Shown here piece by piece: positions 38,602 to 47,594 of a DNA stretch of 64,000 nucleotides; positions within the stretch are counted from its first letter, which is position 1, and each line of letters opens with the position of its first letter. Source of the DNA: Curtobacterium flaccumfaciens UCD-AKU (GTDB lineage: Bacteria; Actinomycetota; Actinomycetes; Actinomycetales; Microbacteriaceae); NCBI RefSeq assembly GCF_000349565.1, contig NZ_KB714620.1:1-64000 (forward strand), given 5' to 3'. The notes beneath the pieces were generated by a model. That model saw only the letters and a list, made by a program, of their open reading frames with translations, made no database searches and was not told the DNA's origin. The position numbers were made by a program, and so were the translations under genes.

Positions 38602-40584
38602 GTGACCACCGTCGCGCGCGTCGTCCTCGACTCGCCGCTCCCGCAGTTGGACCGTCTGTTCGACTACCGGGTGCCGGCCGAGCTCGAGGACGACTGCGTC
38701 GCGGGGGTCCGCGTCAAGGTGCCGCTGCGCACCGGGGCGCGGATGTCCGACGGGTACGTGGTCGAGATCGTCACCGAGGGTGAGTACCCCGGTGAGCTCA
38801 GCCAGATCGAGGCCGTGCTGTCCCCGGTGCCCGTCCTGGCGCCGGAGATCTGGACCCTCGCGCGCGCCGTCGCGGACCGGGCGGCGGGCGTCGCCTCCGA
38901 CGTCCTGCGCCTCGCCGTCCCACCGCGGCAGGTGCGCGCCGAGAAGGCCTGGCTCGCCCGTGACACCGCGTGGTCGCCCCCGCCGGTGACCGCTCCGCCC
39001 GTCACCGGCTACGCCGACGGCGTCCTGGAGGCCGTGGTGACGGAGCACGGACGTGCTGCGGTCGCCGCCGTCCCCCAGCCCGTGGCGGTGGGTGACGCGG
39101 ACGCACCGGTCTGGGTGCCGGGATGGGCTGCGACGCTCGCCCAGGCCGCGGCGCACACGCTGGCGGCCGAGCAGTCCGCGGTGGTCGCCGTGCCGGACTT
39201 CCGCGACGTCATCGACCTCGAGCGCGCCCTGCTCGCCGTGCTGCCGCCGGAACGGGTGGTGCGGTTCGACGCGAAGCAGACGAACGGGCAGCGTGCGAAG
39301 GCCCTGCTGCAGGCCCGCACGCACCCGGTGGTCGCGATCGGGAACCGCACGGCGATGTACGCGCCGGCGACGGAGCTCGGGCTGATCGCGATGTGGGACG
39401 ACGGCGACGCCTCGTTCATCGAGCAGCGGGCCCCCTACGTGCACACGCGCGACGTCGCCCTGGTGCGGGCGGCCCAGTCCGGTGCCGCGCTGCTGTTCGT
39501 CTCGCACGCGCGCAGCACCGACGTGCAACGCCTGGTCGAGCTGCACTGGCTGCAGGACGTCGTCCCGTACCGCGTGAAGACCCCGAAGGTCATCCCCACG
39601 GTGCAGCAGACCGGGGCCGAGGGCTTCGCCGCCCAGGCGCGCATCCCGAGTTCGGCCTGGCGCGCCGCGCGCGAGGCGAGCCAGCACGGAGCCGTCCTGG
39701 TGCAGGTCGCCAGCCCGGGCTTCGGCACCGGCCTGGTCTGCGCCGAGTGCGGCGAACGGGCGCACTGCCGGGTCTGCGGCGGCCCGCTCGGCAGCCCCCA
39801 CCGGGGCGCCACCCCCCAGTGCCGGTTCTGCGGTGCCCTGGCCGTCGGGTTCCGCTGCCCGACGTGCGGCAACGGCACCGTCAAGCCGGTCGGCCAGGGC
39901 GCACAGCGCACCGCGGAGGAGCTCGGGCGGGCGTTCCCCGGCACCCGGATCATCGTCGCGGACGGATCCCGTCCGCTCGACGAGGTCCCCGCCAAGCCGT
40001 CGGTCGTCGTCGCCACCCGCGGGGCGGAACCCTCGGTGCCCGGCGGTTACGCCTGCGTGCTGCTGCTCGACGGCGAGAAGATGCTCGCCCGCGAAGGGCT
40101 GCGCGTGCAGGAGGACGTGCTGCGCTTCTGGACGAACGCGGCGGCGAAGTCGGCCCCCGGCGCCGACGTGTACCTGGTCGGGATCGGTGGGCGTCTGGCG
40201 TCTGCGATGGCCCTGTGGCGGCTCGACGGACCCGCGCACGACGAACTCACCGACCGCCGTGAACTCCACTTCCCGCCGGCCGTCCGGGTGGCGACGATGA
40301 CCGGCACCGACGAGGCCGTCACCGCTGCGGTCGAGGCCCTGGGCGATGCCGTCGTCGGTCCGGTGCTCGGCCCGGTCCCCGTCGAGGACGACGCCCTGCC
40401 GGGCACGGTCCGGGCGATCGTGCGGTTCCCGTACGCCCACGGTGCCGAGGTCGCGGCGACGCTCAAGGCCGAGGTCATCCGGCGTTCGTCGACCCGGCGG
40501 GTGCTCAAGGGCGGCAACCGCCGACGGGCCGCTCCGACGCTGCGGGTGCGGCTCGACGACGCCGAACCGTTCTCCGAGGTCTGA
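38602..40584 (+). CDS. priA: Primosomal protein N' (PriA), probably without helicase activity
   Basis: Replication restart factor homologue of 660 aa. The N-terminal 3'-DNA-binding domain reads VTTVARVVLDSPLPQLDRLFDYRVP. The region that should hold Walker A has only AAAHTLAAEQSAVVAVPDFRDVIDLERAL, without GxxGxGKT. The DEAH box is replaced by WDDGD. Zinc-binding cysteines remain (CAECGERAHCRVCGG, CRFCGAL, CPTCGNG). This matches the known actinobacterial PriA type described as lacking residues for ATPase activity. GTG 38602 begins the conserved N-terminus; a longer frame would run into metK. Confidence 0.9.
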   Translation: MTTVARVVLDSPLPQLDRLFDYRVPAELEDDCVAGVRVKVPLRTGARMSDGYVVEIVTEGEYPGELSQIEAVLSPVPVLAPEIWTLARAVADRAAGVASDVLRLAVPPRQVRAEKAWLARDTAWSPPPVTAPPVTGYADGVLEAVVTEHGRAAVAAVPQPVAVGDADAPVWVPGWAATLAQAAAHTLAAEQSAVVAVPDFRDVIDLERALLAVLPPERVVRFDAKQTNGQRAKALLQARTHPVVAIGNRTAMYAPATELGLIAMWDDGDASFIEQRAPYVHTRDVALVRAAQSGAALLFVSHARSTDVQRLVELHWLQDVVPYRVKTPKVIPTVQQTGAEGFAAQARIPSSAWRAAREASQHGAVLVQVASPGFGTGLVCAECGERAHCRVCGGPLGSPHRGATPQCRFCGALAVGFRCPTCGNGTVKPVGQGAQRTAEELGRAFPGTRIIVADGSRPLDEVPAKPSVVVATRGAEPSVPGGYACVLLLDGEKMLAREGLRVQEDVLRFWTNAAAKSAPGADVYLVGIGGRLASAMALWRLDGPAHDELTDRRELHFPPAVRVATMTGTDEAVTAAVEALGDAVVGPVLGPVPVEDDALPGTVRAIVRFPYAHGAEVAATLKAEVIRRSSTRRVLKGGNRRRAAPTLRVRLDDAEPFSEV

Positions 40585-40627
40585 GCCCGGCCGACCGGGT
40601 GGGCACGACTGGGTGGCCCCGACGCAG

Positions 40628-40667
40628 AACGACACCGCCGACGTCGTGGGACGTCGGCGGTGTCGTT
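40628..40667. terminator. Bidirectional terminator between priA and the DUF4383 gene
   Basis: A perfect 17-bp stem (arms 40628-40644 and 40651-40667) around CGTGGG lies between convergent genes. The arms start AACG and end CGTT, giving a short A/T end on each strand. Confidence 0.7.
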
Positions 40668-40708
40668 CGGGGTCTGCCGCGTTGCTGCGACAGTCGGGTG
40701 TGCGCCGG

Positions 40709-41164
40709 TCAGGCGTTGGCGGGCCGGCGACGCTCGCGCGGCAGCACGACGCCGAGGGCGACCATGCCGATGGCGAGCACGAGGTGCAGCCAGTTGTCGG
40801 CGTTGTTCAGCGGGACGAAGTTCGCACCCGAGCTGTGCCCGGCGGTGAACAGGCCGTAGACCCACAGGACGAAGTAGACGACCCCGCCGAGCACGAGGTA
40901 CATCCGCGAGCCGGTGGCCCGGTTGGCGGCGAGCAGTCCGACGACGCCGAACAGCAGGTGGACGATGTTGTGCAGCACCGACACCTGGAAGATGCCGAGC
41001 AGCATGCCCATCGACTCGTGTCCGGCGCCGGCCAGGTCACCGGTCGTGATGCCGGGGACGAACCCGGCGATCCCGACGAGCAGGAACACGATGCCGACCA
41101 CGAGGGCGGCCTTCTGGACGGACGAACCGGCGTAGCGGTTGGTGGCGGTGGTGACGTCGCTCAT
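40709..41164 (-). CDS. DUF4383 family membrane protein
   Basis: Protein of 151 aa with four membrane helices. The DUF4383 pattern is visible in SVLHNIVHLLFGVVGLLAA, YLVLGGVVYFVLWVYGL and the C-terminal NNADNWLHLVLAIGMVALG. The conserved NxxH and NxxDNWLH residues are present. The role of the family is unknown; actinobacterial members often accompany stress genes. The ATG at 41164 (SDVTTATNRYAG) has an AAAGGA ribosome binding site and a plausible promoter just upstream. It is transcribed divergently from the helicase gene and is part of the insertion between priA and fmt. Confidence 0.85.
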   Translation of the reverse strand: MSDVTTATNRYAGSSVQKAALVVGIVFLLVGIAGFVPGITTGDLAGAGHESMGMLLGIFQVSVLHNIVHLLFGVVGLLAANRATGSRMYLVLGGVVYFVLWVYGLFTAGHSSGANFVPLNNADNWLHLVLAIGMVALGVVLPRERRRPANA

Positions 41165-41191
41165 GGTGGTTCCTTTCCTGATGTGGCTCAG

Positions 41192-41197
41192 ACCGTA
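41192..41197 (-). promoter_or_regulatory. -10 element of the DUF4383 gene promoter
   Basis: On the minus strand this reads TACGGT. A TGAACC (41216-41221, minus strand) lies 18 nt upstream as a possible -35. The start near 41185 leaves a leader of about 20 nt with an AAAGGA ribosome binding site. Confidence 0.45.
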
Positions 41198-41275
41198 CGC
41201 AGCCACCGCGCAGTCGGTTCACGGACGGTCCACGGAACGCATCCCGCCGCGCACGGCCCGTGGGAGACTCGAGGC

Positions 41276-44230
41276 GTGACGACGGGGGAACGGGGCGGTC
41301 CGCTCACGGGCTGGCGCTACCAGGGGACGCTGCGGCGCTACCAGCAGGACGTGCTCGACCGGGTGCCCGTGGTGCCAGGGGACCCGGTGCACGTGGTCGC
41401 GCCGCCGGGCTCCGGCAAGACCCTGCTCGGGCTCCTGCTGGCCGGCCGCGCCGGAGCCCGCGCGCTCGTCCTCGCGCCGACCGCGACGATCCGCTCCCAG
41501 TGGGCCGTCTCGGCTGCCGCGCTCGACGGTGCTCCGGCCGTCCGCGTGTCCGAGGACCCCGAGCACCCCGGTGACCTGACCGCGCTGACCTACCAGATGC
41601 TCTCGGTCCTCGAGACCGGCAACCCGCTCACCGAGCTCGCGGCTGCGGACTGGCGCCGCGAACTCGTCGAGGGCGGCCGCGACGAGCAGGCTGCGGCAGC
41701 GTGGCTCGTCGACCTCGATGGCTCCAACCCGACGGCGTACCGGAAGGGGATCGCGCGGCGCTCACGGGCCATCCGCCGTCGACTCGCCCGCGAGGACCCG
41801 GCGCTCCTCGCGACCGCGCTGCACCCGAACGCCCGGGCCCTGGTCGACCGGCTCGTCGCGCACGGCGTCGGCACCATCGTGCTCGACGAGTGCCACCACC
41901 TGCTCGACCACTGGGCCCTCGTGGTCGCGTACCTCGCCGCACGCATCCGGCAGGCCGGCCGTGAACCCCTGCTCATCGGGCTCACCGCCACCCTGCCGTC
42001 CACCGACGACCGGGACGCGCACGACAACTACACCGCGCTGCTCGGCGACGTCGACCACGAGGTCCCGACACCGGCCGTGGTGAAGGAGGGCAACCTCGCG
42101 CCCTACCGAGACCACGTCTGGTTCGTCGAACCCACGCAGGACGAGATCGCGTTCCTCCGCGAGCACGAGGACCGGCTCGCGAGCCTGGTGGCGACGACGT
42201 TCGACGACCCCGACGGCGCGGACTGGCTGGTGCACACCCTGCAGCCACCCGTCGACCAGTCCGACGGTGACCGCTCGGCCACGGCATCGCCCGAGACGCG
42301 GCTGGCCCGTGCGTTCGACACCGACTTCGCCGTCGCCGAGTCCGCCGCGCGCATGCTCGCGGAGGTCCGTCCGGACCACCCGGTCCTGGCCTTCGTCCAC
42401 CACGCCGCCCGGAGCACACCCGACGCCGAGCAGCGACTCCGGCTGCTCGCCCGCTACGCCCTCGACCGGCTCCTGCCCGATCCCGACCGAGCGGAACAGT
42501 GGCAGCGGATCAAACGGTCCATCGTCGACTTCGGCTTCACCCTGACGGACCGCGGGGTCCGGCGTGGCCGCGACCCCGTCGACACCGTCCTCGCCTCGTC
42601 CGCGGCCAAGGACACCGCGGTGGGGGAGATCCTCCGGCTCGAACTCGAGCAGGAGGGCGCGGGCCGCCTGCGCACCGTCGTCGTCACGGACCACGCCACG
42701 CACGGCAACGCCCGTGGCTCGGGTGGGCGCGACGCCGGCGCGCTCCGCACCTTCGCGACGATCGCCGCGGACCCGACCCTCACCGGCCTGCACCCCGTCC
42801 TCGTCACCGCGAAGCACCTCCGCATCGCCGCCTGCGACGCCGACGTCCTGCTGCCCGCGCTCCGACGCCACCTCGGCACCGAACTGCCCGCCAGTCCGGT
42901 GGACGGCACACCGGGGGTGCTCGCGGTGGAGACCGCCGGCACCGGCTCGGCCGCGGTCATCGCCGCCGTCTCGGCACTGCTCACCGACGCGACCACCCGT
43001 CTCGTCGTCGGCACCCGCGGACTCCTCGGCGAGGGCTGGGACTGCCCGGCGGTGAACACCATGATCGACCTCACGGCCGTCGCGACGTCCTCGGCCACCC
43101 AGCAGCTCCGCGGCCGCACCCTGCGCCTCGACCCCGCCTGGCCCCGCAAGGTCGCCCACAACTGGACCGTCACCGCCGTCGTGCCCGCTGACGTCCCGCT
43201 CCTCGCAGCGCCGGACGTCAGCCGCATGCACCGGAAGCACGATCAGCTCTGGGGACTCCTCCGCGAGGACGACACCCAGGTCGTCCGCGGCACCGGGACC
43301 GCACTCTCCGACGCACACGCCCTGCGGCTCGCCGCGATCGTCGCCAAGGACAAGCGGCGGAGCGTCCGAGCGCTCGACGACGACATCGCGGCGGCGCTGC
43401 CGTCCCGTGAGCAGACCCACGCGGCCTGGCGCATCGGCGAGCCGTACGCCGACCGCGAGAGCACGGCGGCCGTCCTCCACGAACCCGATGCCGCGCCGTG
43501 GACCACCGGCCCCACCGCAGCCGCCGTGATGACCGTCGTGCTCGCGCTGGTGCTCGCGGTCGTCGCACAGTCGTTCCGTGTCGTCGTCGAACTCTGGCGC
43601 GCCGGCGTCGTCCTCGGCGTCGTCGGTGCGGTCCTCACCGTGGTCGCCGCGACCGCGGTCGCCTGGCCGGTCGCCCGCCAGCTCGGCACGGCGCTGCGAC
43701 AGCGGTTCGACACCGCGCACGGCTACCGGAGCGCCGTCCGCGTCGTCATCGACGGCCTGCACCGCGCCGGACGCATCCCCGCCTACGGTGACGGCGACAT
43801 CCGCGTCACCCCGACGATGGTCGGCAGGCTGCCGGTGGCGTTCACCATGGAGGCCCTCGGCGGGACCGTGGAGGACCGCCGCACGGTGACGAGCGCACTC
43901 GCCGAGGCGTTCGGTCCGGTCCGCACGCCGCGGTTCCTGCTCGAGACCGGGCGCGGCGAGGCAGCGCGGCTGCGCCGGGCACCGCTGCTGGCGCTCGCGC
44001 TGTGGATCGCACGGACGACCACCCGCGGCAACCGGTTCCTGGCGGTCCCGACGGGGATCGGACGACGGCGGGAGGACGCCGAGGCGTTCGCCGCCGACTG
44101 GGACCGTTCGGTCGGTCCGTGTCGGCTCCACGAGATCGACTCGCCATCGTCGCTCGTGCTGCTGCTCCGCGCTCGACGTGACTCCGGAGCGACGAAGACG
44201 CCGCCGTCCCTGCGTGACCAGTGGTCCTGA
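41276..44230 (+). CDS. SF2 DEAD/DEAH-type helicase with C-terminal membrane segments
   Basis: Protein of 984 aa. An Arg-Tyr-Gln motif (LRRYQQDVLDRV) precedes Walker A APPGSGKT (42-49). Walker B is LDECHH (DECH at 204-207), motif III is TAT (237-239), motif V is GTRGLLGEGWDCPAVN (from 579) and motif VI is QQLRGRTLR (609-617). This is a complete XPB/type III-restriction-like SF2 core. After it come about 130 residues, then two strongly hydrophobic stretches (about 748-768 and 777-799) and a 185-residue C-terminal domain I do not recognise (from ARQLGTALRQRFDTAHGYRSAV). No nuclease, protease or methylase motif is seen. GTG 41276 lies 6 nt after GAGACT, so leaderless expression is possible. The gene interrupts the usual priA-fmt order. 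Confidence 0.88.
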   Translation: MTTGERGGPLTGWRYQGTLRRYQQDVLDRVPVVPGDPVHVVAPPGSGKTLLGLLLAGRAGARALVLAPTATIRSQWAVSAAALDGAPAVRVSEDPEHPGDLTALTYQMLSVLETGNPLTELAAADWRRELVEGGRDEQAAAAWLVDLDGSNPTAYRKGIARRSRAIRRRLAREDPALLATALHPNARALVDRLVAHGVGTIVLDECHHLLDHWALVVAYLAARIRQAGREPLLIGLTATLPSTDDRDAHDNYTALLGDVDHEVPTPAVVKEGNLAPYRDHVWFVEPTQDEIAFLREHEDRLASLVATTFDDPDGADWLVHTLQPPVDQSDGDRSATASPETRLARAFDTDFAVAESAARMLAEVRPDHPVLAFVHHAARSTPDAEQRLRLLARYALDRLLPDPDRAEQWQRIKRSIVDFGFTLTDRGVRRGRDPVDTVLASSAAKDTAVGEILRLELEQEGAGRLRTVVVTDHATHGNARGSGGRDAGALRTFATIAADPTLTGLHPVLVTAKHLRIAACDADVLLPALRRHLGTELPASPVDGTPGVLAVETAGTGSAAVIAAVSALLTDATTRLVVGTRGLLGEGWDCPAVNTMIDLTAVATSSATQQLRGRTLRLDPAWPRKVAHNWTVTAVVPADVPLLAAPDVSRMHRKHDQLWGLLREDDTQVVRGTGTALSDAHALRLAAIVAKDKRRSVRALDDDIAAALPSREQTHAAWRIGEPYADRESTAAVLHEPDAAPWTTGPTAAAVMTVVLALVLAVVAQSFRVVVELWRAGVVLGVVGAVLTVVAATAVAWPVARQLGTALRQRFDTAHGYRSAVRVVIDGLHRAGRIPAYGDGDIRVTPTMVGRLPVAFTMEALGGTVEDRRTVTSALAEAFGPVRTPRFLLETGRGEAARLRRAPLLALALWIARTTTRGNRFLAVPTGIGRRREDAEAFAADWDRSVGPCRLHEIDSPSSLVLLLRARRDSGATKTPPSLRDQWS

Positions 44231-44247
44231 CGACGGGCTGGTGACGT

Positions 44248-44269
44248 CGGCCGGTGCTCGTGCCGGCCG
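44248..44269 (+). terminator. Weak hairpin after the helicase gene
   Basis: CGGCCGG (44248-44254) pairs with CCGGCCG (44263-44269) around an 8-nt loop, 18 nt after the helicase stop and 28 nt before fmt. No T-tract follows. Confidence 0.4.
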
Positions 44270-44297
44270 CGGGCGACGCGCGTGGGACGATGGACCC

Positions 44298-45233
44298 ATG
44301 CGTCTCGTCGTCGCCGGCAGCCCCGCTGCGGCCGTCCCCACCCTCCGCCGTCTGGCGGCGTCCGACCACGAGATCGTCGCGGTGCTCACCCGGCCGGCCA
44401 CCCCGCAGGGCCGCAAGCGGGTCCTCACCCCGACTCCGGTGGCCGTCGTCGCCGCGGAGCTCGGACTGCCGGTCATCGAGGCCTCGCGCGTCGACGATGC
44501 CGTCACCGCCCAGATCGCGGACCTCGACGTCGACCTCGGCGTGATCGTCGCCTACGGCGCACTGCTCCGCCGCCCGGCCCTCGACGCCCCGCGACACGGG
44601 TGGATCAACCTGCACTTCTCCGACCTGCCGGCGTACCGCGGTGCTGCTCCCGTGCAGCGTGCGGTGATGGCCGGCGACACCCGGACCGCCGCCACGGTCT
44701 TCCAGCTGGTCGAGGCGCTGGACGCCGGCCCGGTCTACGCCGCGCGGCCCTTCGAGATCGACCCCGAGGCGACCTCGGGTGAGGTCCTCGCCGCGATGGC
44801 CGAGGTCGGTGCCGACGTCGTGGCGGACGTCGTGGACGGCATCGCCGTCGGCACCGCTGTCGCGACCGAGCAGTCCGGCGAGCCCACCCTCGCCCCGAAG
44901 CTCACGATCGACGACGGCCGTGTCGACTTCGCCGCTCCGGCAGCGGTCGTGCACGCCCGGCTGCGCGGCGTCACGCCCGAGCCCGGCGCGTACGCCCACC
45001 TGGGCGAGACCCGCGTGAAGCTGCTCCGCAGCACGCTCCAGCCAGGAGGCGCCGAGGACCCCGCCCCGTCGCTCGCGCCCGGTGCGCTCGCGCTCCACGG
45101 CGGTCGGCTGCTGGTCGGGACCGCCGACACCCCGCTCGTGCTGCTCGAGGTGCAGCCGGCGGGCAAGAAGGCGATGGACGCCGCCGCCTGGGCCCGTGGC
45201 CTCGGCGAACTGGACGGGAAGGTCCTCGCATGA
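44298..45233 (+). CDS. fmt: Methionyl-tRNA formyltransferase
   Basis: Formylates initiator Met-tRNA using 10-formyltetrahydrofolate. It is 311 aa. The catalytic trio is seen in GWINLHFSDLPAYRGAAPVQRAV (Asn and His) and VEALDAGPVYAARPFEI (Asp). The loop uses LHFSDLP where many homologues have LHPSLLP. The C-terminal OB-like domain includes PEPGAYAHLGETRVKLL and MDAAAWARGLG. ATG 44298 lies 6 nt after GACGAT, a weak -10-like hexamer. The stop overlaps the rsmB ATG (ATGA). Confidence 0.94.
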   Translation: MRLVVAGSPAAAVPTLRRLAASDHEIVAVLTRPATPQGRKRVLTPTPVAVVAAELGLPVIEASRVDDAVTAQIADLDVDLGVIVAYGALLRRPALDAPRHGWINLHFSDLPAYRGAAPVQRAVMAGDTRTAATVFQLVEALDAGPVYAARPFEIDPEATSGEVLAAMAEVGADVVADVVDGIAVGTAVATEQSGEPTLAPKLTIDDGRVDFAAPAAVVHARLRGVTPEPGAYAHLGETRVKLLRSTLQPGGAEDPAPSLAPGALALHGGRLLVGTADTPLVLLEVQPAGKKAMDAAAWARGLGELDGKVLA

Positions 45234-46798
45234 GCCCCCAGACGAAGCCCCAGGCTGCCCGCCGTGGCCCCCGCCCGGCCAGTGCCCGCCGCGTGGCGTT
45301 CGACGTGCTCCGCGCCGTGCAGGTCGACGACGCCTACGCGAACCTGCTGCTGCCGACGCGCATCCGTCGTGCCGGACTCACCGCCCGCGACGCCGGGTTC
45401 GCGACCGAGCTCACCTACGGGTCGATCCGGATGCTCGGCCGCTACGACGTCATCATCGCGCTGGCCTCCGGTCGCCGGGCCGAGAACATCGAGGCGGACG
45501 TCCTCGACGTGATGCGCCTGGGCGCCCACCAGCTGCTCGCCATGCGCACGCCGACGCACGCCGCCGTCGACGCCACGGTGGAGCTCGCCCGCGAGGTCGG
45601 TGCCCGCCGCGCCACCGGGTTCGTCAACGCCGTGATGCGGAAGATCGCCGCCCGCACCGACGACGAGTGGGACGCCCTGATCACCGAGGGCCGCGCCGGG
45701 GACGCCCTGCTCGCCACCCGGTGGTCGCACCCGGTCTGGGTCGTCTCCGCGCTCCGCGACGCCCTGGCCGCCGAGCGCTCCCGCGACGAGCTCGCCGCCC
45801 TGCTCGCTGTCGACAACGCAGCACCCCGGGTGCAGCTCGCAGCCCTGCCCGGATTCGCCACCGACGAGGACATCGCCACCGCGACCGCGCGCACCGCGCC
45901 GGACGACGACACCGACGCCGCGTTCGCTGACGCGACCGGTGCGGACGACGTGCCCGCGGCCCTGGTGCCCGCCGTCGACGAACCGGAGGCCGACGGCGCG
46001 ACCGGCACCGTGCCTCCCGTCCGGTCCACCGAACCCGTCGTGCAGGCGGACGCCGCGCCGGTGTCGCCCGTCGGGATCCGCGGCATCTCCGGCGACCCGG
46101 CACGCGTGCCGGGCGTCGCCGCCGGGCGCCTGCGCGTGCAGGACGAGGGGTCGCAGCTCGCCGCGCTGGCGCTGAGCCGCTCGTCGGCCGTGCGTGCGGG
46201 GGAGCGGTGGCTCGACATGTGCGCCGGTCCCGGCGGCAAGGCCGCGCTGCTCGCCGCCGAGGCGCAGCAGGGCGGGGCGACCCTGGTCGCCAACGAGCTC
46301 GTGCCCGCCCGGGCCGGACTCGTGCGGAACGCCCTCGGCGTGTTCGGCGACCACGTGCGGGTCGTCGAGGGCGACGCCCGTCGGTACGGCCGCGACGGCA
46401 CCGGGATGACCTTCGACCGCATCCTGCTCGACGCCCCGTGCACCGGGCTCGGCGCGCTGCGTCGCCGGCCGGAGGCCCGCTGGCGGAAGCTCCCCGAGGA
46501 CGTCGAGGAGCTCGCGGCGCTGCAGACCGAACTGCTCGACGCCGCCGTCCGCGTGCTCGCTCCGGGCGGGACCCTGGCGTACGTGACGTGCTCGCCGCAC
46601 CTGGCCGAGACGCGCGGGCAGGTCGACGCGCTGATGGGGCGGCACGGTGACCGGCTCGAGCAGCTCGACACCGCCACGGTCGTCCGGGGTGTCGCCGCTC
46701 GTGACCCGGAGATCGCGGACGGCGCCACAGCGCAGCTGTGGCCGCACCGGATCGGCACCGACGCGATGTTCATCGCGCTGTTCCGCCGCGTCGACTGA
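45230..46798 (+). CDS. rsmB: 16S rRNA (cytosine 967-C5)-methyltransferase RsmB
   Basis: SAM-dependent methylation of C967 in 16S rRNA (E. coli numbering). It is 522 aa. An N-terminal NusB-like RNA-binding domain (ARRVAFDVLRAVQVDDAYANLLLPTRI) is followed by the Rossmann methyltransferase. SAM binding is at LDMCAGPGGKAALLAAEA, the motif IV Cys in DAPCTGLGALRRRPEARWR, and the catalytic Cys in YVTCSPHLAETRGQV. An Asp/Ala/Pro-rich insertion at about residues 220-280 makes it longer than most homologues and looks disordered. ATG 45230 overlaps the fmt stop. Confidence 0.94.
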   Translation: MSPQTKPQAARRGPRPASARRVAFDVLRAVQVDDAYANLLLPTRIRRAGLTARDAGFATELTYGSIRMLGRYDVIIALASGRRAENIEADVLDVMRLGAHQLLAMRTPTHAAVDATVELAREVGARRATGFVNAVMRKIAARTDDEWDALITEGRAGDALLATRWSHPVWVVSALRDALAAERSRDELAALLAVDNAAPRVQLAALPGFATDEDIATATARTAPDDDTDAAFADATGADDVPAALVPAVDEPEADGATGTVPPVRSTEPVVQADAAPVSPVGIRGISGDPARVPGVAAGRLRVQDEGSQLAALALSRSSAVRAGERWLDMCAGPGGKAALLAAEAQQGGATLVANELVPARAGLVRNALGVFGDHVRVVEGDARRYGRDGTGMTFDRILLDAPCTGLGALRRRPEARWRKLPEDVEELAALQTELLDAAVRVLAPGGTLAYVTCSPHLAETRGQVDALMGRHGDRLEQLDTATVVRGVAARDPEIADGATAQLWPHRIGTDAMFIALFRRVD

Positions 46799-46821
46799 GG
46801 CCCCGACGCGCGGCACGCCGG

Positions 46822-46827
46822 TAGGCT
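46822..46827 (+). promoter_or_regulatory. -10 hexamer, leaderless rpe promoter
   Basis: TAGGCT ends 6 nt before the rpe GTG at 46834. The hexamer and its flank (TAGGCTTGCCC) match the proS promoter almost exactly. Confidence 0.55.
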
Positions 46828-46833
46828 TGCCCG

Positions 46834-47493
46834 GTGACGATCCGCATCTCGCCGAGCATCCTGTCCGCCGACTTCGCGAACCTCGAGCGTGAACTCCACC
46901 GCATCGAGACCGCCGACCTGGTGCACGTCGACGTGATGGACAACCACTTCGTGCCGAACCTGACGCTCGGGCTGCCGATCGTCGAGCGCCTGCAGCAGGT
47001 GTCGCCGGTGCCGCTGGACGTGCACCTCATGGTCACTGACGCCGACCGCAACGCGCCGAAGTACGCCGAGACCGGTGCGTCGAGCGTCACGTTCCACTTC
47101 GAGGCAGCCGAGGACCCGGTGGCGACCGCAGCGGCGATCCGGTCGAACGGTGCCCGCGCGGCCGTCGCCGTGAAGCCCGGCACCCCGATCACCCAGGTGC
47201 TGCACCACCTCGACGCCTACGACATGATCCTGCTGATGACGGTCGAGCCCGGGTTCGGCGGCCAGTCGTTCATGCCGTCCGTGATGCCGAAGCTCGCTGA
47301 CGCGCGCGCGGCGGTCGACGCCTCGGGGCTCGACGTCTGGCTCGAGGTGGACGGGGGCATCTCGGTGGACACCGTGCCCGAGGCCGTGCGGAGCGGTGCC
47401 GACACGCTCGTCGCGGGGTCGGCGGTCTTCGGCGGCGAGCCCGCCGCGCGCATCACCGACCTGCGCGAGGCCGCCGCTCGGGCACGCTCGTGA
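46834..47493 (+). CDS. rpe: Ribulose-phosphate 3-epimerase
   Basis: Interconverts ribulose-5-phosphate and xylulose-5-phosphate in the pentose phosphate pathway. It is 219 aa, a TIM barrel. Signatures are [38 protein letters not shown] (metal His/Asp), [19 protein letters not shown] and LEVDGGIS. Its product pool feeds PRPP for the his and trp genes downstream. GTG 46834 starts the conserved sequence. Confidence 0.96.
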   Translation: MTIRISPSILSADFANLERELHRIETADLVHVDVMDNHFVPNLTLGLPIVERLQQVSPVPLDVHLMVTDADRNAPKYAETGASSVTFHFEAAEDPVATAAAIRSNGARAAVAVKPGTPITQVLHHLDAYDMILLMTVEPGFGGQSFMPSVMPKLADARAAVDASGLDVWLEVDGGISVDTVPEAVRSGADTLVAGSAVFGGEPAARITDLREAAARARS

Positions 47494-47581
47494 CCGTGGG
47501 AGCGCCGGACGGTGCCGGCGTCGCCGAGGCGACCACCGCCTCCCGTCCGGACGGTGCGTCGGCCGCGTCAGCGGAGACCGG

Positions 47582-47587
47582 TAGCCT
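47582..47587 (+). promoter_or_regulatory. -10 hexamer, leaderless hisE promoter
   Basis: TAGCCT ends 7 nt before the GTG of hisE at 47595, with GGACCCC between and no ribosome binding site. It argues for a separate his promoter after rpe and fixes the hisE start. About 100 nt between rpe and hisE hold nothing else that I recognise. Confidence 0.5.
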
Positions 47588-47594
47588 GGACCCC

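Noticed and set aside
47490-47594. GTG 47490 as the hisE start, coupled to rpe
   Set aside because: The added 35 residues are low complexity. The conserved HisE N-terminus begins at 47595, directly after a TAGCCT -10.
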